A stretch of 64,000 nt of DNA from NCBI GenBank assembly GCA_934045905.1, contig OW203770.1:1240001-1304000 (forward strand). The letters are read 5' to 3'. Below, piece after piece: positions 37,701-41,714 of this stretch. The notes beneath the pieces were generated by a model. It was not told the origin of the DNA, did not search any database, and saw nothing but the letters and a program-made list of their open reading frames with translations. Position 1 is the first letter of the stretch. The number at the start of each line of letters is the position of its first letter. A program made the position numbers and the translations under genes. The stretch is from Leuctra nigra. Taxonomy: Eukaryota > Arthropoda > Insecta > Plecoptera > Leuctridae.

Positions 37701-38682
37701 GAATAAGAATACAATATTGGAGTTAGTCTGAATTGGACCACCATCAAGTCCGGTGCTACCACCGGCACAATAAACGACTACTCAGTAATAATCGTGTATC
37801 TTTGTTCAATAACCCGATTCCTTTAAATATAAAGTGAATTAATTAGTTATACTGGTGCCCAACATAACGAACCTCAATTAATCGACATACGTGTGCGATC
37901 AATTATAAATCGGTAGCCGAACACGCGCTAGCCGAGAGTCACGTCAACGAAAGTGCTTGTGGTGACGGGCGTTCAACAACACACGTGTGTGTTGACGTGT
38001 TACATTATTATTTGAGCGAGAAGTGTAAGAGGCTATACTCTTAATAATTTGTGAACGATTATATTCTACAGTGTTTATAACTGTGACATTATAGTGAAAA
38101 TTATATTGACTTAAAAAAAAATACGTTTATTCGCGATTATTATTATTACTAAGATCAAAAAGTTAATATTATTATTTAATTAATATTAATTAATTTTTTC
38201 GTAATGTTGCTACTGGTAGTTCTTGCAAAAATTATGCTTTTGTCAAAATTGTGTTCATCAGTTCGTTTCAATCGGTTTGCGGTTTTGAAAGAAGCCTTCA
38301 GCAATTTTTTACAGATCACAGTAATGTTTCAATTCATTTTTCATAATATATTTTTCATATCCAGGAGTTATAAAACATATGAATTTTTTAATATTGCTTA
38401 ATATTTTGTGACAAAAGGGATAATTTCCTTCCCAAAACATAAAATCAAGTCCTCTAAGAAATGGACCCTATTATTACGGCTAACGAATGTGTTGATATTC
38501 AGGTTGATCAGGGAAGCTACGTGCCACTGAAGGACGTTGGCATCGGCGGCATTGTGATGGTGCGCCAGACGGTTGCCGGCGCCACCGAGGAGCTGGTCGA
38601 ACCGGTCGTGGCGTTCGGACCCAAACCGGACGAGGAGCAGGAACCCGATCCGCCAGAACCGTTCGAATACACCGAGGACTAA
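1380..38682 (+). CDS. Rpn2: 26S proteasome regulatory subunit Rpn2/PSMD1, complete, 16 coding exons
   Basis: Rpn2 (PSMD1, S1) is the large non-ATPase scaffold of the 19S base; it packs against the Rpt ring and holds the ubiquitin receptor Rpn13. The exons listed separately join, in consistent phase throughout, to 2982 coding nt (994 residues; human 953, Drosophila about 1020). Residues 1-300 are the helical N-terminal rod ([11 protein letters not shown]...[14 protein letters not shown]). Residues 270-310 are a variable Ala/Pro/Val-rich linker. Proteasome/cyclosome (PC) repeats run from about 385 to 780 ([42 protein letters not shown]). KEKE-type charged stretches fall at about 835-915. The C-terminus [13 protein letters not shown] is the known Rpn13-docking tail. 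The ATG at 1380 is followed by [10 protein letters not shown], a few residues longer than the human start. Introns range from 0.47 to 8 kb and are mostly transposons. Identification is certain; the N-terminal few codons are less so. Confidence 0.97.
1590..3090 (+). other. Rpn2 intron 1, no element recognised
   Basis: AT-rich. A slightly GC-richer patch at 1990-2200 has no coding signature I trust. A degenerate microsatellite of CATAGATACA-like words lies at about 2605-2790. Confidence 0.6.
3091..3308 (+). CDS. Rpn2: Rpn2 exon 2
   Basis: 218 nt after CTTCCTTCAG; encodes [19 protein letters not shown] through VVNRMFN, leaving two bases (AG) before the donor GTGTGT. The split Arg codon is completed by exon 3. 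Confidence 0.95.
3846..4381. mobile_element. TTAA-flanked MITE-like element in Rpn2 intron 2
   Basis: 536 bp between TTAA (3842-3845) and TTAA (4382-4385), with short imperfect ends GGGAGGATGCC and GGAGATGGCAAG. The interior is AT-rich. A minus-strand ORF inside has only low-complexity composition and is not a gene. Internal words (GAACTAATTTCCAAGATATAT) recur near 27490. Confidence 0.5.
4474..4564 (+). CDS. Rpn2: Rpn2 exon 3
   Basis: 91 nt, [19 protein letters not shown]...SIMES, donor TCG|GTGAGT, phase 0. A hAT-type MITE begins 12 nt beyond the exon end, so the donor is nearly on the element's target duplication. Confidence 0.94.
4577..5286. mobile_element. hAT-type MITE at the Rpn2 exon 3 donor
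   Basis: Terminal inverted repeats TAGAGATACGGAAATTT / AAATTTCCGTATCTCTA, with an exact 8-bp target duplication GTCATCGC (4569-4576 and 5287-5294). The left duplication overlaps positions +5 and up of the exon 3 donor. No coding capacity. Confidence 0.88.
5371..5691. mobile_element. TA-flanked MITE, family 'AAGTTCGTTCACG', copy 1
   Basis: Ends AAGTTCGTTCACGAT / ATCGTGAATGAACTT between TA dinucleotides; about 320 bp. Three sister copies lie in this window (22740-23037, 26113-26427, 30901-31233). Tc1/mariner-like by target site only. Confidence 0.85.
5851..6692. repeat. Inverted-repeat element with a Tigger-like MITE inside
   Basis: Arms of about 100 bp (ATGGCGGCCCTACTTTTTTC at the left; its imperfect inverse with GTAGGGGCCGCC at the right) enclose the MITE at 6008-6507. 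Confidence 0.6.
6008..6507. mobile_element. pogo/Tigger-like MITE copy 1
   Basis: Ends CAGTAAACCCTCGTTATTA / TAACGAGGGTTTACTG; TA follows the right end. 500 bp and about 90% similar by eye to 12958-13456. The terminal CAGTAAACC...CTCG is typical of pogo/Tigger elements. Confidence 0.85.
6798..6965. mobile_element. Foldback MITE (168 bp)
   Basis: Nearly perfect arms GGACCCTTACCTAATATCGC / GCGATATTAGGTAAGGGTCC with further pairing through CACCGTGTTACTGTAGCAC. Confidence 0.8.
7213..7506 (+). CDS. Rpn2: Rpn2 exon 4
   Basis: 98 codons, [20 protein letters not shown] through [18 protein letters not shown] end it at CTCTCG|GTTGGT because exon 5 then continues [11 protein letters not shown], matching Drosophila spacing. 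The donor is weak, so the end could differ slightly. Confidence 0.9.
7507..8616 (+). other. Rpn2 intron 4, no defined element
   Basis: AT-rich low complexity at 7530-7640. A moderately GC-rich stretch at 8090-8230 and a cluster of TCGCG words at 8370-8440. No termini or coding similarity seen. Confidence 0.5.
8617..8728 (+). CDS. Rpn2: Rpn2 exon 5 (Ala/Val-rich linker)
   Basis: 112 nt after [17 protein letters not shown] followed by low-complexity Ala, Val and Glu residues, donor TAG|GTCAGT, one base left. This is the variable linker of Rpn2 and was too short to stand out as an ORF. Its extreme Ala/Pro content fits a flexible loop. Confidence 0.85.
9014..9224. mobile_element. TA-flanked MITE, family 'CACTCGGCCAAAC', copy 1
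   Basis: Ends CACTTGGCCAAACAAAACTT / AAGTTTTGTTTGGCCGGGTG within TA sites. A sister copy in opposite orientation lies at 56513-56713. Confidence 0.82.
9316..9875. mobile_element. hAT-type MITE-A, copy 1
   Basis: Ends TAGGGGTGTGCGAATAG and inverse, exact 8-bp duplication GTATATTC at 9308-9315 and 9876-9883. The subterminal region is full of TTCGAATA words. No ORF of note. Confidence 0.9.
10000..10728. mobile_element. hAT-type MITE with GGTTCC-rich ends
   Basis: Ends CAGGGGAACC / GGGTCCCTG, exact 8-bp duplication CTAGTAGG (9992-9999 and 10729-10736). Both ends carry tandem GGTTCCGGTTCC words. Ends 44 nt before Rpn2 exon 6. Confidence 0.88.
10781..11042 (+). CDS. Rpn2: Rpn2 exon 6
   Basis: 262 nt after [24 protein letters not shown] through [10 protein letters not shown] plus AG of a split Arg, donor GTAGGC. 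A hAT MITE ends 44 nt upstream. The last about 70 bp are duplicated, degenerate, at 12434-12500. Confidence 0.95.
11304..12051. mobile_element. hAT-type MITE, 'CAGGGCTGCCG' family
   Basis: Ends CAGGGCTGCCG / CGGCAGCCCTG, exact 8-bp duplication TACTATAG (11296-11303 and 12052-12059). Subterminal TTTTTACGGAT words. Confidence 0.88.
12434..12500 (+). pseudogene. Degenerate duplicate of the 3' end of Rpn2 exon 6
   Basis: GCCACGGTGATTGCGAATGC... down to CAGTTCCTCAGGTAGAC repeats the last about 70 bp of exon 6 and its donor, with a small insertion creating an in-frame TAG. The intron sequence just upstream (12330-12425) also resembles 11205-11290. Tandem segmental duplicate, not an exon. Confidence 0.85.
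12958..13456. mobile_element. pogo/Tigger-like MITE copy 2, abutting Rpn2 exon 7
   Basis: Ends CAGTAAACCCTCG / GGTTTACTG with TA duplications at 12956-12957 and 13457-13458. Only 18 nt remain before exon 7. Confidence 0.9.
13477..13606 (+). CDS. Rpn2: Rpn2 exon 7
   Basis: 130 nt: completes Arg, then [20 protein letters not shown] through YLPRE, donor GAG|GTCAGT. A pogo/Tigger-like MITE ends 18 nt before the first exon base. Confidence 0.95.
14192..15870. mobile_element. hAT-type element MITE-C inside MITE-B
   Basis: Ends TAGGGTTGGGCGAACC / GGTTCGCCCAACCCTA, exact 8-bp duplication TATTTAAC (14184-14191, 15871-15878). Subterminal GGTTCGAA words. An open frame at 14966-15505 has no transposase motif. 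Contains the 5S-type SINE. Confidence 0.88.
14394..14770 (-). mobile_element. 5S-rRNA-derived SINE, copy 1 (inside MITE-C)
   Basis: Read on the minus strand it opens with CTGGTGTGTTGGATACCTCG and then AGGTTAAGCAACATTGAGCG and TTGGATGGGTGACC, the internal promoter A box and C box of 5S rRNA genes. About 380 bp with a short (AAT) tail. About 95% like copy 2. Confidence 0.82.
16739..17143 (-). mobile_element. 5S-rRNA-derived SINE, copy 2, with (AAT)n tail
   Basis: Same 5S-like head at 17143 and body as copy 1. The 3' end on the minus strand is a run of about 12 AAT units, visible as (ATT)n at 16739-16779. Such 3' repeat tails are typical of SINEs mobilised by LINEs with the same tail. Confidence 0.85.
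17329..17405 (+). pseudogene. 77-bp tandem duplicate of the start of Rpn2 exon 8 (decoy exon)
   Basis: CCACCAG|GTGGGGCCCAGCAGTGG repeats exon 8's first about 57 bp with a few changes, ending at the true acceptor. It has its own AG. Inclusion would add 77 nt and break the frame, so it is best read as a decoy. Confidence 0.9.
17406..17640 (+). CDS. Rpn2: Rpn2 exon 8
   Basis: 235 nt after [31 protein letters not shown] through NLYQDDAVT plus one base of Gly, donor GTAGGA. The first about 57 bp are also present immediately upstream as a decoy copy at 17329. Confidence 0.95.
17682..18183. mobile_element. hAT-type MITE-B, copy 2, inside MITE-A
   Basis: Ends TAGGGATGTTCACGATT / GTTGAACACCCCTA; 8-bp duplication GTGCGAAT, itself part of the MITE-A end (17674-17681, 18184-18191). 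502 bp, apparently a complete non-autonomous copy. Confidence 0.9.
18359..21451 (-). CDS. LINE ORF2: endonuclease-reverse transcriptase, about 1030 aa
   Basis: The product nicks target DNA and reverse-transcribes the element RNA there. The apurinic-type endonuclease (about residues 50-295) shows [34 protein letters not shown] and SDHRLL. The reverse transcriptase (about 500-800) shows [57 protein letters not shown] and the catalytic YADD. AYN replaces the usual AYD of the first RT block, but the FLDL Asp is present. No RNase H seen. It ends ...[14 protein letters not shown]. The frame is unbroken, so the insertion is young. Similar proteins are often labelled 'craniofacial development protein 2-like'. 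The first Met overlaps the end of ORF1 by 25 nt. Confidence 0.93.
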   Translation of the reverse strand: MGVERSEVARARRVSMETSNEENCVNNGTRSNSARGRNLMKRHKCCKGETMQVGTLNIVTLTGKLEEIVDMMEERKIDLLGLSETKWRGKGEKRLRGDYKLIWSGGEEGRNGVGFVVSPRYAGDILDVNAVNDRMIGISIVIGSSVRHLIQVYAPQSGRSTEEKDIFWVELDEMVQAKEVWVMGDFNAMVGEERKDCEEVMGPHGWGKRNTEGVKMLEWCARTSMKITNTWFMKRRAQKITRYGYGADNQRWESVIDYICVSRDMGRLVRDVEVLPSVALGSDHRLLVAKVEIERRKRTVTEVKAPRIKVWKLQQKEVREEFRREIAERAPEGALGGVDEEWCAFKAALVDIAEKTCGRAGGKKRRKETPWWNERVREAVRRKKEAWRRKEESHTEENIRDYGESKRIVKMIVEEEKKISMQEFANRLETDFDGNKRLLYSLIKAKRHTGETQTIMKKEDGGFTNRPEEIKTMWKEYFKELLQGEAVQRKDRETNRRMAEESEGVAGEIPGQMEVKEMLKKMKNGKAPGMDEVSVEMLKASGQKGIEWLCRVIQAAWTQCDVPEDWGKGILIPIFKKGDRKRCCNYRGVTLMCQTAKLYEKIIERRVAESIESKLREEQYGFRRGRSTIDLIFAVRQIMEDRWEKGNGMRMIFLDLVKAYNRMPREEVWRCLEKKGVDSGLIQRIQSMYKKNSSCVQTGVGKTDWFEVREGLKQGSVLSPTLFTVVMDEMLREVEPEDQEDTRTLIYADDVLVWAETEEELQEKLNRWEEVTAKYGLEISREKSKTMVMERQQKTRCRMQMRGEELTEKDEFKYLGSVLAKDGKVDREIERRVRAAEVFYQSVRKLLWNEDVPQRCKILLYKTYFVPILIYAAVTWPMGGKEEMKMQAAEMKFLRSVAGVTKMDKVRSAKIRKDLEVESLRFKLGKERLRWYRHMKRMGKERIPCREAERAAMGVRRKAGRPRTKWINGIEAAAEERGECWGVITTEKWWEDRERWRELVEREEAEELEEEIEEVWSVGLGKSALRTQVP
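21427..21942 (-). CDS. LINE ORF1 3' part with SGNH-esterase-like segment
   Basis: 171 codons, in a different frame from ORF2 and overlapping its start by 25 nt. The segment [20 protein letters not shown] resembles the 'HVGTND' block of SGNH/GDSL hydrolase-like domains found in ORF1 of several LINE clades, though here the Asn-Asp is changed (NKE). The 5' part of ORF1 is missing because the copy is truncated near 21950. A role in RNA or membrane binding is known for such domains only by analogy. Confidence 0.6.
   Translation of the reverse strand: MGDVRGRQAGEFCKGNRNRAKTDRGIRIVEMARRMKEGYYGKNTENATIMLKVGNKEVREGRNKEEIMKDIGDLVAETKTAYGRETRVVVCSLESVAGGCLNERLQQVVATEAGEFLNVPFVPGYMKDIIKWEYEAGRVLRECWGLGGKSVRSVNKRETGFRTRWVWNGVR
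22398..22576. mobile_element. Partial TA-flanked MITE of the 'CAACAAATCATAAAACGG' family
   Basis: The right end (GTTTTATGATTTGTTGGGTG, then TA) and body match the elements at 45562-45770 and 30401-30609; the left end is lost. Confidence 0.6.
22740..23037. mobile_element. TA-flanked MITE 'AAGTTCGTTCACG', copy 2 (inverted)
   Basis: Same family as 5371-5691, opposite orientation, TA on both sides, slightly diverged (AAGTTTGTTCACG). Confidence 0.8.
23320..23776. mobile_element. hAT-type MITE-A, copy 3
   Basis: Exact 8-bp duplication AGTTCGAC (23312-23319, 23777-23784); ends TAGGGGTGTGCGAATAG and inverse; internally deleted relative to copy 1. Confidence 0.9.
24163..24290 (-). mobile_element. 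Fragment of the tRNA-derived SINE
   Basis: ACCTTCCCAGCATTTGCCT and the GCACTGTTCTGCGACTAGGC stretch match the 3' body of the SINE at 50998-51280; the tRNA-like head is missing. Confidence 0.6.
24401..24765. mobile_element. TTAA foldback, 'GACGGCTGGGTAGTGAG' family, copy 1
   Basis: Starts after TTAA at 24397 with GATGGCTGAGTAGTGAGCG. Long arms around a central hairpin contain AATCGATTTTTATCAATATC and its inverse. The right terminus is eroded. Confidence 0.7.
25121..25659. mobile_element. hAT-type MITE-A, copy 4, abutting Rpn2 exon 9
   Basis: Ends TAGAGGTGTGCGAATAG / TTCGCACACCCCTA. I see no matching 8-bp duplication (left ATTTTTAC, right TCATCCCC), so it is old or rearranged. 35 nt before exon 9. 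Confidence 0.82.
25695..25987 (+). CDS. Rpn2: Rpn2 exon 9
   Basis: 293 nt: (G)[15 protein letters not shown]...[14 protein letters not shown]...RLLHVA, donor GCA|GTGAGT, phase 0. Core PC repeats. A hAT MITE ends 35 nt upstream of the exon. Confidence 0.96.
26113..26427. mobile_element. TA-flanked MITE 'AAGTTCGTTCACG', copy 3
   Basis: TA at 26111-26112 and 26428-26429; very close to copy 1. Confidence 0.85.
26796..26923 (+). CDS. Rpn2: Rpn2 exon 10
   Basis: 128 nt after [29 protein letters not shown] through ESYNPHV plus AG of Arg, donor GTACAA. Confidence 0.96.
26982..27376. mobile_element. TTAA foldback, 'GAGGCAAACGG' family, complete copy
   Basis: Arms of nearly 200 bp, GAGGCAAACGGAAGCGAACG and inverse, between TTAA 26978-26981 and 27377-27380. 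Central ATTATTTTCGATTATTTTAT loop. Rpn2 intron 10. Confidence 0.85.
27974..28142 (+). CDS. Rpn2: Rpn2 exon 11
   Basis: 169 nt after GGCGTGCAG: (R)[15 protein letters not shown] through [11 protein letters not shown], donor AAG|GTACAT, phase 0. Confidence 0.96.
28614..28701 (+). CDS. Rpn2: Rpn2 exon 12
   Basis: 88 nt after [29 protein letters not shown] through GAILAQ plus one base, donor GTACGT. Confidence 0.96.
28878..29196. mobile_element. TTAA foldback, 'GACGGCTGGGTAGTGAG' family, copy 2
   Basis: GACGGCTGGGTACTGAG ... CTCACTACCCAGCCGTC between TTAA sites 28874-28877 and 29197-29200. The centre is the palindrome TTAGAACCCGAAAAT and its inverse. Rpn2 intron 12. Confidence 0.85.
29607..29791 (+). 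CDS. Rpn2: Rpn2 exon 13
   Basis: 185 nt after GATTTGCAG: (G)[18 protein letters not shown] through [12 protein letters not shown], donor AAG|GTGCGT, phase 0. End of the toroid region. Confidence 0.96.
29929..30026 (+). mobile_element. 3'-end fragment of the same LINE
   Basis: AGTGTGGAGTGTCGGACTTG through GCAGGGTCGCGATATT matches the last about 100 bp of the LINE at 18295-21950 in opposite orientation. Typical severe 5' truncation. Confidence 0.85.
30186..30825. repeat. Large foldback with a MITE at its centre (Rpn2 intron 13)
   Basis: Arms of about 200 bp (GTGTTTAACTATAGTGTTTA and inverse) surround a TA-flanked MITE at 30401-30609 with ends CACTCGACAATTCATAAAAC and inverse. Confidence 0.8.
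30901..31233. mobile_element. TA-flanked MITE 'AAGTTCGTTCACG', copy 4, abutting Rpn2 exon 14
   Basis: TA at 30899-30900 and 31234-31235; 30 nt separate the right TA from exon 14. Confidence 0.87.
31266..31481 (+). CDS. Rpn2: Rpn2 exon 14 (KEKE start)
   Basis: 72 codons after [28 protein letters not shown], then charged [10 protein letters not shown] and [15 protein letters not shown], donor GAG|GTGCGA, phase 0. A TA-flanked MITE ends 30 nt before it. Confidence 0.94.
31531..31914. mobile_element. TTAA foldback, 'GACGGCTGGGTAGTGAG' family, copy 3
   Basis: GACGGCTTGGTAGTGAG ... between TTAA 31527-31530 and 31915-31918, with the central TTAGAACCCGAA palindrome. Rpn2 intron 14. Confidence 0.85.
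32906..35670 (+). mobile_element. Autonomous hAT transposon (CGGBP1-type), 2765 bp
   Basis: 22-bp terminal inverted repeats beginning TAGAGCCAGTTTTAAATGGT, exact 8-bp duplication GTGATGAT (32898-32905, 35671-35678). One long transposase gene. Ends and coding frame both intact; possibly still mobile. Confidence 0.92.
33429..35231 (+). CDS. hAT transposase with CGGBP1-like N-terminal zinc finger, 600 aa
   Basis: Cuts and rejoins the element's ends (hAT DDE/RNase-H-like transposase). I start at the first ATG, 33429 ([12 protein letters not shown]); the open frame extends 18 codons upstream only through a GTG. A BED-like finger at about residues 31-58 (CSYC...H...H) and following IPVEKFDN...NRHIKG...[12 protein letters not shown] align with vertebrate CGGBP1, a domesticated hAT protein. 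The catalytic core shows [22 protein letters not shown] and [10 protein letters not shown]. The C-terminal dimerisation/catalytic-Glu block is [10 protein letters not shown]...[14 protein letters not shown]. The end ([15 protein letters not shown]) is hydrophobic and unusual. No stop or frameshift. It sits inside an intron of Rpn2 on the same strand. Confidence 0.92.
   Translation: MGVTPQSRATEFKSESFYVSDGKILMCSYCNCRLDHERKDTIKKHIDSERHKDFKAKAIVSETVQKRQLSVAETFDLSKKKKEDKEDFILDTTESFIAAGIPVEKFDNVRLREWMNRHIKGSGDLPTANWIRQKYVPMVGEKTVQTIKDAIRDKPISVLSDETTDKAGNCVFHILFRLMEPTTSQKVYLAASVVLDRANHTTCSNAVISTLTKYEVDYENCVSFVTDSARYMTACFNALKVIIGDHLIHTQCWAHKVNLVGVIWQHELDELNTVVSKIKNAFLNTRKRKHQYLEYLRNQGYQSSKVKLFPMPVLTRWNSWFTSVIYVNEYLQDIIGFFETLSEENQGVKFLKNMTKSEINVVMAQACFVAENCQGMMKLLDFLEGNSYPTANLLCSKLEDIDTKIELLSKGVFSEDLRDKLAKMTTLVKKAEVESELKLVAQHARTKLQALRATDPSKKELQACSKLFDPRNVARASLEKKIVQQQLKDLPCLCGSKPPTNTFLEGYSAFKKLVCEELQKPECTEVDICQLLCSLKSEFKPFVEYALFAVWLPASNVDSERSFSQYSVVVSDRRRSLKPQNAEILTMVAFFFLLFLYLVT
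36501..36915. mobile_element. Probable hAT-type MITE remnant rich in CGAGATCGAG words
   Basis: Begins TAGGGCTGAGCGAGATTG; tandem GAGCGAGATCGAG words at the left and ATCGAGATCGAGATGG at the right. The right terminus is not clear. It lies just upstream of Rpn2 exon 15. Confidence 0.4.
36988..37161 (+). CDS. Rpn2: Rpn2 exon 15 (KEKE end), GC donor
   Basis: 58 codons after TTCTGCCAG: Lys/Glu repeats, then [20 protein letters not shown] and KVISQ. The only position that keeps phase and family spacing is CAG|GCAAGT, a GC donor with otherwise perfect consensus. Confidence 0.9.
37474..38170 (+). mobile_element. Possible LTR retrotransposon remnant (Rpn2 intron 15)
   Basis: From TGTTACAATTGGGTGTAG, through an AATAAA at about 37770, to a primer-binding-site-like TGGTGCCCAACATAACG at 37853, followed by about 300 bp that could be an internal leader. 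Only one LTR is present and no coding region, so this is tentative. Confidence 0.4.
38503..38682 (+). CDS. Rpn2: Rpn2 exon 16 (C-terminus, Rpn13-binding tail) and stop
   Basis: 59 codons plus TAA after [30 protein letters not shown] through [16 protein letters not shown], ending [10 protein letters not shown]. The last dozen residues match the segment bound by the Pru domain of Rpn13/ADRM1. The frame stays open upstream to an ATG at 38461, but the AG acceptor at 38501-38502 fits the family. Confidence 0.94.
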   Translation, partial: VDQGSYVPLKDVGIGGIVMVRQTVAGATEELVEPVVAFGPKPDEEQEPDPPEPFEYTED

Positions 38683-38736
38683 ACCGCTGCTTTATTTGTC
38701 GACATGATGTGTTTAATTGAATTGTGTGAGGAAATT

Positions 38737-38742
38737 AATAAA
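38737..38742 (+). terminator. Poly(A) signal of Rpn2
   Basis: AATAAA 55 nt after the stop codon, giving a short 3' UTR with cleavage expected at about 38755-38765. Confidence 0.75.
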
Positions 38743-39370
38743 TGACTTATAAATAGTCGCATAACTCAATCCTGTGTTTTTATTGATTATTTTTTAGTTT
38801 TCTCTTCTTTTCCTAAAAGTTTTTAATTTTTTTTTAATTTTTTAGTACCTATTTCTTGTGTGATTTTTATTCTTAGCTTACACGAACTTCATTTGTTTTA
38901 TCAGCAAATGCCAAACGGACATTAAGTTAGCATGTTGACGGGTCATATTTTAACCCTCCAAGTGTCACTGTCGATTTTTTCGACACTTTGTAAATTTAGG
39001 GCCCTGAATTTGATTTAAGGGCGAACGGAGTATTTTGTTGGTGGATTTGTGTATTTGATCAACAGTGGATCACTAGTTGATCTGGTTCAGTCGATAAAAT
39101 TACTTTAGAGGGCCGTGAAACAGGATTCATAAAGATGGCGGTAAAATCGACGTATCTTTCATTCTATTGCAGATCGATCGGTATTTGTCAGCATTGTAAA
39201 TAATATGTATTTTGATAAAAACTATTATGGTCTTTATGATTATTTTGTGCAAATAATTTTGCAACATCCTTTTTTATTTGAAAAAAATAATTATATGTTA
39301 GTTATGTTTTTAATTAATTGATATTTAAAAAAATTACCATGTACTCATATGATTCTTTCGAGTCTTCTAA

Positions 39371-39626
39371 AGCTGGGTTCCCATACTTCGCATCGAATTC
39401 GCTTCCGGTTCGCTTCGCTTTCGCAAAATGGCTACCTTTTAACATAGGAAATCGTCCATGTTTACGCGTGTTTCGGTTTTGGTTTCGTCAAAGTTAAAAT
39501 TGGCTCAACTTGAACGAAACCGAAACACGCGAACATGCGAATGTAAACATGGACGATTTCCTTTGTTAAAAGGTAGCCATTTTGCGAAAGCGAAGCGAAT
39601 TCGATGCGAAGTATGGGAACCCAGCT
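39371..39626. mobile_element. Harbinger-like foldback MITE (256 bp)
   Basis: Almost perfect palindrome with ends AGCTGGGTTCCCATACTTCG and inverse; 3-bp TAA on both sides (39368-39370, 39627-39629), the target type of PIF/Harbinger. Confidence 0.75.
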
Positions 39627-40650
39627 TAAATCTTTTAAAACTGATCCCAATATTGTTGAACAATTGACCAATGTAGATCTGACCAAACTACGACGTCATA
39701 AAACAAAAGTCAATGTTTGGTCACAACCAAAGAGCTTGTATACACAACAAATTGAACACATGATATTATTAGAATAATGTTGAATTCGTACAGAATTTAA
39801 CAATTTTACAATCAACAAATTGCCGTTAATAATAGTATTGCTTTAAGCTATCTACTTGAATATTGTTCAGTCTTAATTAACTTCTCATAAGAGAGGAAGG
39901 GCCTTTTTAAGTTGACGAAACTATCCAGTGACAGACGCCATTAAAAAGTAAAACGCTTTGGCAACATACCTGGCAAAATATAATTTGTTTCGTTGTAGCA
40001 TCTGTAATAATTGTCCAGCAAATCATCAAACATGATTTATATGATTTAAATATATTGATTGTACTATTTCAAGTGATAAATTAAACTAGATTAAACACGT
40101 GTGAGCTATTTCTTTGATCTTTCTAAATTTCATTTGTTTGAATGAAAAATTGTTTTTTCTAACAACCCTGGAGTTACCATGGTAATACTTTTGTCTTTCA
40201 TAAGGCAACGCCCACCTACATTGGTCAATTATTTCGTCTTTAAATTAATTTTCCCAAAGTCCACTTTTCTGCGAACATGAAATGAAAATAACATGAAACA
40301 AACCCTAAACAATAAAACAATAATTGGTTAATGTACAAATAACTTGGAAATAACTTTTAGATAGAATTATTATCAGAGATAATGAAATTCAACAATGTCA
40401 CATGCAAGCTTATTACGAAATTTATGAGTGATTACGGGTTGGTTCATGGTTGTGATGGTTTTTAGTAAGAGTTATGATGATAAGGTTGTATATAATTCAT
40501 ATTGACGTATGTGAGGGACGACCACACCATTATTAAACATAATATCATTTGTTTGGACCTACATATGCCACCAATTGTGGAATTGAGTCGTATGAGCGCC
40601 ATCCCGCTTCGTACTCCAAGTTTTACACCAATCAGATGATCGGGATCTAA

Positions 40651-40836
40651 TCGGGTTCTAAACGCCTGCTGGACAAAATAAAACTAATAACTTATTCCAA
40701 GCTATAAAATTATTTTCATTGAACTGTTCTGAATTCACGTACCATAGCCCTATTTTGTTAACAATTACACTGGAAAAAGATATTGATAAACATCGATTAA
40801 AAAACTCTTCAAGGTCAAACTCACTACCCAGCCGTC
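40651..40836. mobile_element. Half of a 'GACGGCTGGG' TTAA foldback
   Basis: Only the right arm, from TCGGGTTCTAAACGCCTGCT to CAGCCGTC|TTAA, matching 29011-29200. Confidence 0.75.
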
Positions 40837-41714
40837 TTAATGGCAATTTGTAGATTGTAAAACTGTTAAATTCTTTGCTGTTAAGACCTCCGTTCACGGA
40901 GAGACCAACTCAAAATTTTAGATATAAGTGTAACATGAGCTCTTTACGATCATTCGTCATCTTGACAGTTGTGATAATAATCCCAGGCTGGCTTCCAGTC
41001 ACGTACAGCTCGTAAATAGTCCGAGATAATGTAAACAAACTCCACACCACAACATTCCATTCATTCAGTCCATCAACAGAAATTATTTCGATGGCAGATC
41101 TCTTGAACTCCAAGTAAGAATGCCTGGTTCGATTCCCTTTTGCATATATTTTACACTTGTGGATACCATTTTGTGAGGCATGATCTTTTTTTTATCTTAC
41201 CAAGATCTTGCCAAGTTTATACACAATTTTGCTAACATTTTTATATTATTTATGCTACCATTATGCCATTATTATAAAAGAGATAAGATCTTGGAAACAT
41301 GTTCTCATTAATATACTTGTAAAATGATCAATGTAACGTAACGCGTTGATAAGTGAGCACATGTACGAGTAATGGTGGTAAAAGCCATGCAAAATTTTAG
41401 CTTCATTTTAGTCTTTCCGCCAATTAATAGAATGTATTTTATTTATTATATTTTTAACCTATGAACGGATTTCAAACAAATTTCGGTTTGCAAACCCCAG
41501 AGGCGGTCCATACGCGTGTGCACAATTTCAGCACTATCAGACAAACGAAGCGACCTCGACCTTATAATATGCAGGGAAGAAAAAAACATGTTAAAATAAC
41601 AGCTAGGTCCGTGCCATAAGGGCAAATAAGAGACGCTCGCTCGCTCAATGATACGATTTAGGGCCGATTTATACAATACCTTGATTAGCTTGCATTGACA
41701 AAGTTGTCGTACCG

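Noticed and set aside
38461..38502. ATG at 38461 in frame with Rpn2 exon 16 as an alternative start
   Set aside because: An AG acceptor at 38501-38502 and family alignment place the exon start at 38503; upstream codons match nothing.
41125..41150. GGTTCGATTCC B-box-like word
   Set aside because: No A box or clover-leaf upstream.
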